A stretch of DNA of 64,000 nucleotides from Diploptera punctata (taxonomy: Eukaryota > Arthropoda > Insecta > Blattodea > Blaberidae), in assembly GCA_030220185.1 (NCBI GenBank), contig JASPKZ010004576.1, forward strand, positions 759,001 to 823,000, written 5' to 3'. The notes below the pieces were generated by a model. That model did not search any database, was not told where the DNA came from, and saw only the letters and a list, made by a program, of their open reading frames with translations. A program made the position numbers and the translations under genes. Every line of letters starts with the position of its first letter. Position 1 is the stretch's first letter. Positions 41,410 to 49,654 of the stretch are shown here, one piece after another.

Positions 41410-41412
<3 letters not shown>
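41145..41412 (+). mobile_element. T1 tRNA-bearing repeat, tandem unit 2
   Basis: It is the same as 40845-41112 with only a few differences (for example GGTACAGAC versus GGTAAAGAC and GAACAC versus GAATAC). It ends at a TA tract. Confidence 0.85.

Positions 41413-41444
<32 letters not shown>
41413..41444. repeat. (TA)n microsatellite
   Basis: About 15 TA units. Confidence 0.95.
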
Positions 41445-41446
<2 letters not shown>

Positions 41447-41543
41447 CTCTATTATTACGAGAACAGCGGGAACTCGGTCTGCACTGCAATCTAGTAGCTT
41501 CTATACCAAGTAAGCAAATTAAAGAGAATATTATTACTTTATA
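41445..41543 (-). mobile_element. T2/T1 body fragment, truncated by mariner
   Basis: It matches the T2 body (GAACAGCGGGAACTCGGTCT ... AAGCAAATTAAAGAGAATAT). It is cut at TTTATA where the mariner has inserted in a TA. Confidence 0.75.
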
Positions 41544-41580
41544 CGAGGGCGGATCGGAAAGTAACGCACAATAATTTTTT

Positions 41581-41700
41581 TCTGCCTTGGTATTGCAGCT
41601 AGAATGTTGAAATTTCACAGAGATATAGTTTGAAGTTTTTTTCTGCCTTGGTATTGCAGCTAGAATGTTGAAATTTCACAGAGATATAGTTTGAAGTTTT
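41581..41700 (+). repeat. 61-bp tandem duplication in the mariner 5' leader
   Basis: TCTGCCTTGGTATTGCAGCT and the next 40 or so bases occur twice without visible differences, starting at 41581 and 41642. The repeat lies between the left inverted repeat and the start codon. Confidence 0.95.
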
Positions 41701-41766
41701 CACTACAGATGGTATTTTTTTCTCAGGTGCACCTCTTGCGAGAGAAGCTTGAACTATGCAACAAAG

Positions 41767-42828
41767 ATGGCGCGCATGCTACAGTCGTCCACCTGTGAGG
41801 AACAGAGAAGTGTTGTTCGATTTTTGTGGGCCAAAGGGCATAAACCCAGTGAAATTCACAGGGACATGCGTGGCGTGTATGGGGATGATTGTATGGACCG
41901 TAGCAATGTCTCCTGGTGGTGCACATTCTTCCAAGAGGGACGCGTGAACCTTAGTGATTCGCCACGCTCCGGCCGGCCGAAAACAGCAGCAATCCCGCAG
42001 AATGTCAGAGGCATTGAGGCGGCAATTCTGAACGACCGGCGTGTGCAACTGCGAGCCTTATCGCAGAAGTTCAACATTTCCTATGGTGCGGTGTACGATA
42101 TTGTTCATGAAAATTTAAAATTCCGTAAAGTTAGTGCTCGCTGGGTGCCTAAGAACCTGACAGACGACCACAAGGGCCAGCGAATGATAGCAAGCTTGGA
42201 CCACTTAACGCGGTACACCGCACAAGGACATGACTTTCTGGAAGGAATCGTCACAGGTGATGGGTCGTGGGCGTACCACTACACGCCCGAAACAAAGCAT
42301 GCATCAATGGAGTGGAAACACGCTGGTTCCCCAGTAAAGAAAAAATTCAAAGTGACTCAATCTGCCAGGAAAGTGCTTGTGACAGTGTTCTGGTATATGC
42401 ATGGTGTTTTATTGGTGGACTTTGCTGAACACGGGACCACTGTGAATGCTGCGGCCTACATTAAAACTTTGGTGAAGTTGTGTCGTGCCATTCGTGACAA
42501 ACGTCACAACATTAACGTTAAACTTCTTCATGACAATGCTCGCCCCCATGTTGCTGCTGTCGTTCGTCAGAAAATCGCCGAATTTGGTTGGGAGGTGCTC
42601 CAGCATCCACCATACAGTCCGGATCTTGCACCATCGGACTCTCATCTGTTTGGTCCCATGAAGAAATTCGTGGCCGGCAAACGCTTTGAGACAGATGTGG
42701 AAGTGAAATCAGCAGTGCGCAGATGGCTACACTCCAACCAAACGGACTTCTACGAACAGGGCATATTGAAACTGGTAACACGATGGGAAAAATGTGTTGA
42801 GAAAGTTGGTGACTATGTCGAAAAGTAG
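41767..42828 (+). CDS. mariner transposase, intact
   Basis: A 353-residue DDE-type transposase of the mariner (D,D34D) group acts in the nucleus to bind the element's inverted repeats and cut and paste it into TA sites. The N-terminal helix-turn-helix half is present (EEQRSVVRFLWAKGHKPSEI, GRVNLSDSPRSGRPKTA). The WVPKNLTDDHK linker, at about residue 126, matches the mariner WVPH.L motif. Catalytic residues are D165 (TGDGSW), D256 (LHDNARPH) and D291 (YSPDLAPSDSHLF); D256 and D291 are 34 residues apart. The C-terminus GDYVEK is family-typical. TGDGSW departs from the usual TGDE(T/S)W and DSHLF from DYHLF/DFHLF. The frame stays open upstream, but the first ATG in frame is 41767; a second at 41776 is possible. 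Usual mariner length is about 345 residues. No host fusion, such as a SET domain, is adjacent. Confidence 0.93.
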   Translation: MARMLQSSTCEEQRSVVRFLWAKGHKPSEIHRDMRGVYGDDCMDRSNVSWWCTFFQEGRVNLSDSPRSGRPKTAAIPQNVRGIEAAILNDRRVQLRALSQKFNISYGAVYDIVHENLKFRKVSARWVPKNLTDDHKGQRMIASLDHLTRYTAQGHDFLEGIVTGDGSWAYHYTPETKHASMEWKHAGSPVKKKFKVTQSARKVLVTVFWYMHGVLLVDFAEHGTTVNAAAYIKTLVKLCRAIRDKRHNINVKLLHDNARPHVAAVVRQKIAEFGWEVLQHPPYSPDLAPSDSHLFGPMKKFVAGKRFETDVEVKSAVRRWLHSNQTDFYEQGILKLVTRWEKCVEKVGDYVEK

Positions 42829-42920
42829 GTAAAAGATATAAGTTCATTTGTGATTTATTTCCTTTTTTTTACTATTAAACTTTTAAAAAAATATTGTGCG
42901 TTACTTTCCGATCCGCCCTC

Positions 42921-42921
<1 letters not shown>

Positions 42922-42984
<63 letters not shown>
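42922..42984. repeat. (TA)n-(TG)n microsatellite
   Basis: About 17 TA and 12 TG units directly after the mariner. Confidence 0.95.
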
Positions 42985-42989
42985 TACAC

Positions 42990-43250
42990 TTCCTTAAGTC
43001 GGCCGTTGTGTTCTAGTGGTTATGTTCCTTGAATCTATTCCTGAGGATCACGAATTCAAACCTGCAGTCTGAATAATCTCGAGTTCGTAGAAGAATATAA
43101 AATCTGAATAAAACGCGTCTGAGCAAAAGGGCTGACAACCCGGCTGACATCAAGTGCCGATTTTCCAGAAAAATGGAAGCCTTAACCTCCTACTACTCCA
43201 AGGGCCTCCTGAGGTATCTAGTGGGATCACTTTACTTTTATCTTCATCCA
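42990..43250 (+). mobile_element. SINE-C-related repeat with a different tRNA-like head
   Basis: The 3' half (GGGCTGACAACCCGGCTGAC, AAGTGCCGATTTTCCAGAAA, CCTTAACCTCCTACTACTCC) is SINE-C. The head (GGCCGTTGTGTTCTAGTGGT, B box CGAATTCAAACCTGC) is another tRNA-like sequence. Such head swapping is known in SINE families. Confidence 0.7.
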
Positions 43251-43251
43251 T

Positions 43252-43405
43252 CCAAGTAATACGTCAGTTTCTTACTAGATGTCTCCCCGAGGAGTTTTAC
43301 TAACCACATGTCGCTCGCTGTTGTATGTATGGAAATAAGTGTAACTAAATAATTCTGGTTACGAAACTTTCCACTACGAAAGCACTCATGTCACGAATGG
43401 GGATC

Positions 43406-43410
<5 letters not shown>
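43252..43410. repeat. dispersed repeat X, copy 2
   Basis: It is alignable with 39812-39970 at moderate identity. It follows SINE-C directly. Confidence 0.5.
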
Positions 43411-43437
<27 letters not shown>

Positions 43438-43440
43438 TAT
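43411..43440. repeat. (AAT)n microsatellite at L-V 3' end
   Basis: About 9 AAT units, the complement of the (ATT)n that ends L-V. Confidence 0.9.
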
Positions 43441-43580
43441 TTATTTTATCTTGCAGAGTTAAGGCATTGTCTACCACTCAACTAGGTTAAAAAAATACAA
43501 ACATGATTTTTACATCTAATTAAAATAAAAAATAAATATTACATACTAGGCCTATGTCTAAATTATAATTTATTGACTTA
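43441..43580 (-). mobile_element. L-V LINE 3' UTR
   Basis: The complement ends with CCTAGTTGAGTGGTAGACAA, TGCCTTAACTCTGCAAG, ATAAAATAAATA and then the (ATT)n. The GGCC pair is partly lost. Confidence 0.75.
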
Positions 43581-43584
43581 GGCT

Positions 43585-43690
43585 TTCACGGCCGGAGTTA
43601 CTATGATCTTGCAGAAGATTTCCGGGCTGTAGTTCCTCAAGACCACGGCCAACAGCCCGGAAATCTTCTGCAAGATCATCATACATTATA
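43585..43690. mobile_element. Penelope-like terminal fold-back
   Basis: Arms 43603-43630 and 43652-43679 are perfect 28-bp reverse complements (ATGATCTTGCAGAAGATTTC and on) around a 21-base spacer that contains GACCACGGCC. The same arm sequence occurs, diverged, at 44360-44390 inside a Penelope-like 3' region. This points to a Penelope-like terminus copied in inverted orientation. Confidence 0.65.
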
Positions 43691-44348
43691 ATTATTATTT
43701 ACAAAATATTTTGATTTAACCTACATTTAACAATTGAAATATAAAATATACAAGATAGAAAAATGAGTAAAAATAAAACTATTAATGACATAGATTAAAT
43801 TTGACTCTAGAAAAGAATAAAATTAATTATTTGACAACAGGTAAAGTCAAACGAACTTAAACTTAGATGTCAAAATAAGTAAGAAAACAGAAGTATTTGC
43901 ACGAATCATCATCGTCTTCCTATCTAATAGTAGACCTTGTTTAGTGAATGATCAATATGACATTGTATATTATACTAATATTTTAATATTAATTATACTC
44001 ATTACAGTATTTACATTTCATATTTCTTTCTTTTTGCAGGTAAGGCTGGACTGCTCTTCACAAGAATCTGAGTCATTACTTCAAGAATGCTATACTTTTT
44101 AGTCGGAAAAGGTATTGTAGAAAACACAATGTATGATTAGTTTTATTTGTTCTTATACGTATTATAGTCAAAAGAGTGTATTTAAACAGAAATACATAGA
44201 TATAATAAAAATATATCTTTGATCCATGCCACGGATTTCCTCGTATGATCAGAAAACAATATTCTAATTTTTAAAAAAGGTGAAGTAACATAGGGTGTAT
44301 TTGAATATTGACTTAAGTCGTATAATTCGGCTATTCTAGTGCAAAAAC
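43691..44348. other. AT-rich DNA without recognisable feature
   Basis: Nothing recognised. Confidence 0.4.
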
Positions 44349-44795
44349 AATCTATGAATATGGTGATCTTGAAGAAGATTTTCGGGCTGTAGGCCGTGGT
44401 CGCGAGGCTTGTAGTTCCCCAACGTTTCGGCAGAGACTGCGTCTGGCATCCTCAGGGTTGTCTTGAGACTGGCAAGTCTACCCACTGTCTGTCCTATTTA
44501 TACGCTCGCCGCGATGTGATCGTAAGTTATATCTGCCTTCTGATTGGTCAGCGGTAGGGACTTCCATTGCTCCAATGAGATTGCTGCTTGATGGTCTAGT
44601 CGACTGTACTTGTAGAGGTTTGCATTCTGCGTTTTTTAGAACCGGTATCCATACTTTGTTGACTTTTAATGATTCTTCTTTTCTATTGAAACTGCTTTTA
44701 TGTTTGAATATTCTGATGGCTTCTCGTTGTAGATGGGTAAAATAGTGTGTGCAGTTAGATAATATGTCTGTATTCTGGTATTGCCTACGTTAATA
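44349..44795 (-). mobile_element. Penelope-like element 3' region with hammerhead-like core
   Basis: The complement reads LSNCTHYFTHLQREAIRIFK and HKSSFNRKEESLKVNKVW, matching the REA.EI.KH..NFNR C-terminal pattern of Penelope-like elements. The noncoding end follows. It contains CTGAGGA (44449-44455), an imperfect stem II (GCCAGA/TCTGCC) and GAAA (44425-44428). These are the conserved halves of a hammerhead core. The RT and GIY-YIG parts are missing, so it is 5' truncated. Confidence 0.65.
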
Positions 44796-45060
44796 CAATC
44801 TATGAATATTTCAACAGAAACAAGTGATTATACATTAGTCACAAACTATATCGATATTTCTCGGATTACATCGGTTACAATTCATTCAACCTATGTGTTT
44901 GCCAACATGTTCATTCACATTTTCGCCATATACTGTACTTTCGCCACGTTGTTTGTTTTTTCCATGCATATTAAGGCATGTTCAAAAGTTGGCAAAAATA
45001 ACTATAGTATACAATTTGGGCGACCATCCAGCCAGTATGCGAGTCACATATGATTAGCAT
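44796..45060. other. DNA without recognisable feature
   Basis: A 90-codon frame (44781-45053) shows no domain. Confidence 0.35.
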
Positions 45061-45129
45061 GCTGATTTATAGCCTTGGCTAGTTTTCTCTATCCGGTTCC
45101 GCTTCTTATTACATCTACCTAAATTCCTC

Positions 45130-45250
45130 ATGGTTCCTTACTGGCCGAAATTCTATGAGAAAACTCCTTTTCACGTAGGGATTCGACAGCTACGTCTCGT
45201 TGCTGTAGGCCAAGGCATATTACCTTAAAGCACTCGCCTACAGGGCATGA
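45130..45250 (-). mobile_element. SINE-B-related tRNA-like repeat
   Basis: The complement has a tRNA-like head (AGGCGAGTGCTTTAAGG, B box CTGTCGAATCCCTACG) followed by TTTTCTCATAGAATTTCGG. The last part is identical to SINE-B. The body is lost after CCAGTAAGGAACC. Confidence 0.65.
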
Positions 45251-45474
45251 TATATTTGAAGGGTTCAAAGAAGAAATGGACCAAATCCAAACATTAAAAT
45301 TCCTTGTTATGTGTATATTTGGGTTCAATATATCAATAATTATTCAGAGCTGTGATGAATTAAGTATTGTATTTCTTCTTTTCACTGTAAAAAAATCAAT
45401 TCAGCATCTGGAATTAATTATATTACTTTAACTTTATTTGATCCGAGGCTTGATCCTTGGGACTTGATCCTTCT

Positions 45475-45790
45475 TAAGAACTATTCAGGGGAAAACATTA
45501 TTTGATAAAATACACAATACAGAAATTAGGGACAAATGTCATATTCAAGACATAACCAAATTTATTATAGATAGCCGAAAATATTGGGTCATATAGAAAG
45601 AATGGATGAAAACCGACTTGCAAAAAGAGCTAAAGAAGTTAGACCAATGGACGGGAGAAGAACAAAAGGAAGACCAGCCAAGAGATGGATAGACAGTGAA
45701 TGTATATCCAATACATCTTCTTTCGAGGAGTGATTTTGGAAATAAACAGGATGAAAATCCTACAAATTATGTTTAAGAAGAAGAAGACTA
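45475..45790 (+). mobile_element. L-J LINE C-terminal remnant
   Basis: Translation gives KIHNTEIRDKCHIQDITKFI, IERMDENRLAKRAKEVRPMD and GRRTKGRPAKRWID in shifting frames, then GAAGAAGAAGA. It shows the standard RM.(D/E)NRL ... GRR..GRP.KRW order. Confidence 0.7.
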
Positions 45791-48186
45791 ACTTTATATC
45801 AGTTTTTCTCAAAAGAGTAAAATATGGGCTTGGTCCACTTTTGCTCTGAATCCCTCATTTGACTGATATCACAACGGAATTCCTAGATTTTTATGATAAG
45901 TTTAGAGTAAAGCTATTGGTAAATTAAAAAGTATCCGTAGGCTGTAAAAGCTTTCCAGTTTTCATTTTGTACAAAACTTCACTCATTTATCAATGCCAAT
46001 CTTCTTAATATTCATTTTAATTAATTTGTTTTAATCAATAGAGTTTAATTGAAATTATTTTCTTTGTAACCAATATTATTATATATTGAAAGGATTTATT
46101 ATAATCCCCGGCATTTATGAGAAATATAGCTTATCCTAAATGAAATGTAGTGCTATTCATTAGCAATGTAAACAAGCTTACATTTTACAGATTACATCCA
46201 AGTTTACTCCTGAAATGGAACGTATTTTGTCTGTCGTAATGCACATTTGTGTGTGTGTGTGTTTTGAATGAAATCTATTTGATTTATACATTCAATTTAT
46301 CTCTGTGTATTTTCATTCCCCATTCTTTAAATTAAAATGGTTTACCTCTGATTGCTTTGTACCATGTTGTTACTAAATATCCCCAAGCTCTGGCATGCTT
46401 TTAAACTTTCTCCCTCTCTGTGTGATCATTCTAACGTGAAAATAATTTTGCTAAATCAGTCTGCGCAACTGTGGTTGTATTTAAATAAAAAAACACACAT
46501 TTTACTTGAGATCTTAATAAAAATAGTTTTCTTCTCGCCATTAAATAGGGAAACAAATGCAAAGAGATTTGATATATAAAGTAGCTGAAGGAGGAAGATG
46601 AAAAAAAACTGTGGTTGTCAATGGATAATGAAGCTTTGATTTGGAAGTCAGATGGTGTTAGAAAAAGAGAGATAAAGAAGAATAGAAGGGAATATCGCAG
46701 GAAAAAAACTGAAACTGCGTTACGGGGATGAGAAAGATCTGTTATTAGCAGCTCTTTGAGAACATAATTTCGTGGAATACAACTTCTATAGATGTTCTAT
46801 GGCAATAAACAAGATGCGTTGCCTTGGAAACCAGAATTTGTAATAAACAAAAGACATTCAAGATTCTTACTTTATTTCCTGTGCGTTTCTTTTCGCAGTA
46901 AAGCCTTATTTTGTTTTAGTGTTGAAAACTCTATTGACAAATGAAATATTTATTTTTATATCATCTTTATATTGATATACATGATCTTCTATGTAATGAT
47001 AATTGTTACATATATTATAAATTATATTCTAACAAGAGGTTGTGATTTTGTCTAATGAAAAACTCAACCACACGTGGATTTGGAGTGACTATTTAACTCA
47101 TGTCGCAAATGGTAGTCAATGACCAATCACGTTTCAATGAATTCTGTTTTACACCTATGACAGTCGTGTTTCACCTCGCTCTTTATCGATTTATCTTTAT
47201 CAGCTCCTGCTTTTGTGATAAAGAAAGCTCCTCCTTTTTTAATATTCTGAACAGGTTAGACCATTATTTTTCTCCAACAAATACATTGAATATAGCAAAT
47301 AATGAATAGATTCAGAGATTTTACTGAGTTATTTATTCAAAATATAAATGATTAACCTATAATGTTGATTATAATAGTTTGATATGTTTCATTATTTCTC
47401 TACTAGAGTGCATTCTTACAATATTGCGATCCTATTTGGCAATAAATAATGTGATCGAGTTGCAGTGAATATAAATAACCTCACATTTATAATTTGTTTT
47501 CAAACATCGCCGTTTACATTAACTATATAAATATGTTAAAACACCGGTAACTATATTCAAATAATTTATTTTTTAGTAAAGAGCTTAATTTTATTCGTTA
47601 AATAGACCTAACAAACGCCAATCTTGATTTCCAAATTCTCTAGATAAATTCACTCCTCACTTCGTGAGTCGTGAATATATCGATAATTTGGAAATCACTC
47701 GTGGCATTACTTATGACTATTTAGCGAATAATACATCAGAAGCTAAAAATAAATATAATGTTTAGTATTTACCAAGTGAGAGGTTATGTATTCCGATCTT
47801 ATTTCTGGGCGATTTATAAACCGGCTGTTTAGTTATAAATAGCATAGCCTATATTTACATTGGGCTTGGGAAAAAATCAATAACATGATTATACGAGAAA
47901 TAACTATTAACAATAATTTATATTCATTATACAACATTTAATACATTTTTTGGAGCAACTAATTTTTTTTTGTAATTTTTTAAGTTTTTTTTGGCATTTC
48001 TTGCTGTACCATATCAATCGTACATTGTTGAATCGATATCCTTGTAAAAAAAGTTAATTTACGGAGATATCTCTCATTACGCTCAGGAAGAGGCAATTTT
48101 ATCAACAGGAAGAGGCAAAATTATCGGTCTATGAGAAAAATAGTCATTAAAATTCCAGTCACCGAACAAAAATATTAAAATTAATA
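45791..48186. other. AT-rich desert, 2.4 kb
   Basis: This is the longest stretch without a recognisable element. It holds only short frames and a (GT)n of about 8 units near 46247-46262. It may be relatively unique host DNA. Confidence 0.45.
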
Positions 48187-48395
48187 TTTGTCCGACAATC
48201 CGTCACTTATGTCAGTTAGTAGAACGTCACAGTAGTCAAAATGCGGCATCACTAAAGTTTGGATTAAAATTCTTTTAAGAGTTGTAGGAAGAAAATGTTT
48301 AAGTCGCTTTAGGGAATGCATTATGGAGAAGATCCTTTTAGATGTTTGTTTTACTTGCTCATGCCATTTTAAATTAGAATCTAAGTATTAACGAC
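48187..48395 (-). mobile_element. L-V-type LINE, RT C-terminal fragment
   Basis: The complement is open and reads LDSNLKWHEQVKQTSKRIFS, LKRLKHFLPTTLKRILIQTL and VMPHFDYCDVLLTD. The L.W..H ... L...L ... P.FDYCDVV.TD layout is that of CR1/Jockey-type ORF2 after the RT palm. Confidence 0.75.
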
Positions 48396-48409
48396 GTAAT
48401 TAAAAAAAA

Positions 48410-48490
48410 AAATTCCTGGCCAGGATCGAACACGGGCCCGCATCGTCGGAAGGGAGCATCTTACCGACTACTCCACTGAAGCAAATGATA
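48410..48490 (-). mobile_element. tRNA-like repeat head
   Basis: The complement carries A box TAGTCGGTAAGATGC and B box GTGTTCGATCCTGGCC with an AATTTTTT-like trailer. It abuts the L-V RT fragment. Its family partners are not in this window. Confidence 0.5.
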
Positions 48491-48619
48491 GAAATATTGC
48501 ATGGGGAGCGACTTACGCCACCAGCTTTATACTCAAACTAGTCAGTACGTGTAACAACGTACTGGTGTGAATCGCTCTTCAAAACTCTTAACTTTCCATC
48601 ATCAAGAGTTGTGCCATCA

Positions 48620-48838
48620 TTTTTTTCAAAGGCTGTACATATTTTAAATCAAAATACAATATAAATATTAATTATATTGTATTTATAACATGTAATAGTT
48701 TATGTATGTTGTAATTTAGATGTAAGACTATTTTTTTGTATTTTTTAAAAACCTGGTTGAGTGGTAGACAAGGCCTTAAGGCCTTAACTCTGCCAGGTAA
48801 AATAAAGCTATTATTATTGTTATTATTATTATTATTAT
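48620..48838 (+). mobile_element. L-V LINE 3' UTR with (ATT)n
   Basis: It ends ACCTGGTTGAGTGGTAGACA, AGGCCTTAAGGCCTTAACTC, TGCCAGGTAAAATAAAGC and (ATT)n. The GGCCTTAAGGCC palindrome is intact. It is the best 3' end of this family here. Confidence 0.85.
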
Positions 48839-49120
48839 CTTCTTCTTCTTCACTTCCTGGTTTAGGCAAGAGTTGCCTGTTCCGTCTTCACTAATAGATC
48901 TAAGACCATCTCTTCCGAGGACGTCCGACATCTCTTCTTCCTCTTGTAAAATAATGGAAGATTTTATTTGGTAATCTTCTTTCTTCCATTCTTTCTACAT
49001 GTTCTTTCCACTGTATCTTGTTGTTAAATATATTTTCTTTTATGGAGTAGATCTGCAGTTCTTCACGGATATCCTCGTTTCTTATCTGGTCCATTCTAGT
49101 GCAGCCTTTTACTCTTCTTT
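48839..49120 (-). mobile_element. L-H LINE C-terminal remnant, copy 2
   Basis: A 64-residue frame (48900-49094, complement) reads MDQIRNEDIREELQIYSIKE, WKEHVERMEERRLPNKIFHY and GRRDVGRPRKRWS. It is highly similar to 34860-35130. Confidence 0.8.
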
Positions 49121-49122
49121 TA

Positions 49123-49161
<39 letters not shown>

Positions 49162-49163
49162 TT
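49121..49163. repeat. (ATT)n microsatellite
   Basis: About 13 ATT units. Confidence 0.9.
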
Positions 49164-49460
49164 ATTTTATTCATGCAAATATTTCTGTAAGCCATCTTCA
49201 TTTTTCTGTGTTATAATTAAAGCGCCTGGAAACAAAAGATTATTTATATATACTTTATTATCTACTCTTATTCCTGGATTCACTAGAACTTTTCATGTAA
49301 CTAAAATGTCGTCGATATCTAATACTATCGATACAATTTCAAAGGGAAACTTATAAAAATATGTCTAGAAAGAGGTTTGAAAATCCATTATGTTTAGTGA
49401 TTGAATAAAATAAAACTATCAAAGTTTTATATGATTTTTTTTATTTATTTTAATACAAAT

Positions 49461-49499
49461 TCGTTATAGCTGTTTCAGTACTCTGTACCTTCATCAGAC
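49461..49499 (-). ncRNA. hammerhead-ribozyme-like motif, left arm
   Basis: It has the canonical CTGATGA core, a stem II of about 5 pairs including GTAC/GTAC with loop AGA, and GAAA. The short stem III is weakened because GCTAT replaces GCTGT. Stem I pairing was not verified, so activity is unproven. Confidence 0.45.
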
Positions 49500-49548
49500 G
49501 AATATTACAAATACAAAATGTATAATACGAATTTTATTCGTAGTATTC

Positions 49549-49585
49549 CTCTGAAGAAGGTACAAAGTACTGAAACAGCTGTAAC
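49549..49585 (+). ncRNA. hammerhead-ribozyme-like motif, right arm
   Basis: CTGAAGA-stem II-GAAA-(ACAGCTGT)-AA follows the CUGANGA / GAAA / UH order, with a perfect 3-bp stem III. Stem I pairing was not verified. Confidence 0.45.
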
Positions 49586-49654
49586 GAATTCGCATTAAAA
49601 TAAGTATGAAAATCGTATAAAAATTTAACAGTTTTATTTTATTTAATAGATAGA

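Larger units (their letters stand above)
41544..42921 (+). mobile_element. mariner transposon, structurally complete
   Basis: Perfect or near-perfect 30-bp terminal inverted repeats (41544-41573 and 42892-42921, starting CGAGGGCGGATCGG) enclose one uninterrupted transposase frame. The target TA is duplicated at 41542-41543 and 42922-42923. Total length is 1378 bp, against about 1.3 kb usual for mariners. The 5' leader carries a 61-bp tandem duplication. It is the only element in the window with all parts in place. Confidence 0.95.
49399..49648. mobile_element. fold-back with two head-to-head hammerhead-like motifs
   Basis: Arms of about 110 bp (49399-49508 and 49538-49648) are reverse complements at about 85% by eye. 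Each holds a hammerhead-like core. On the complement of the left arm it is CTGATGA (49491-49497), a GTAC/GTAC stem II and GAAA (49473-49476). On the plus strand of the right arm it is CTGAAGA (49551-49557), GTAC/GTAC and GAAA (49572-49575), then a mini stem III ACA-GC-TGT. Such paired motifs are known from the terminal repeats of Penelope-like elements. Confidence 0.65.

Noticed and set aside
40845..41412. CRISPR-like repeat array
   Set aside because: Only two long units with internal tRNA-like sequence and no spacers, in a eukaryotic context.
41749..41766. Upstream in-frame extension of the mariner transposase
   Set aside because: The six extra codons begin at a TTG. The first ATG in frame is at 41767 and gives a family-typical N-terminus.
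41767..42828. A domesticated SETMAR-like host gene
   Set aside because: No SET domain or extra exon is present, and the frame sits between intact inverted repeats with a duplicated TA, so it is a transposon.
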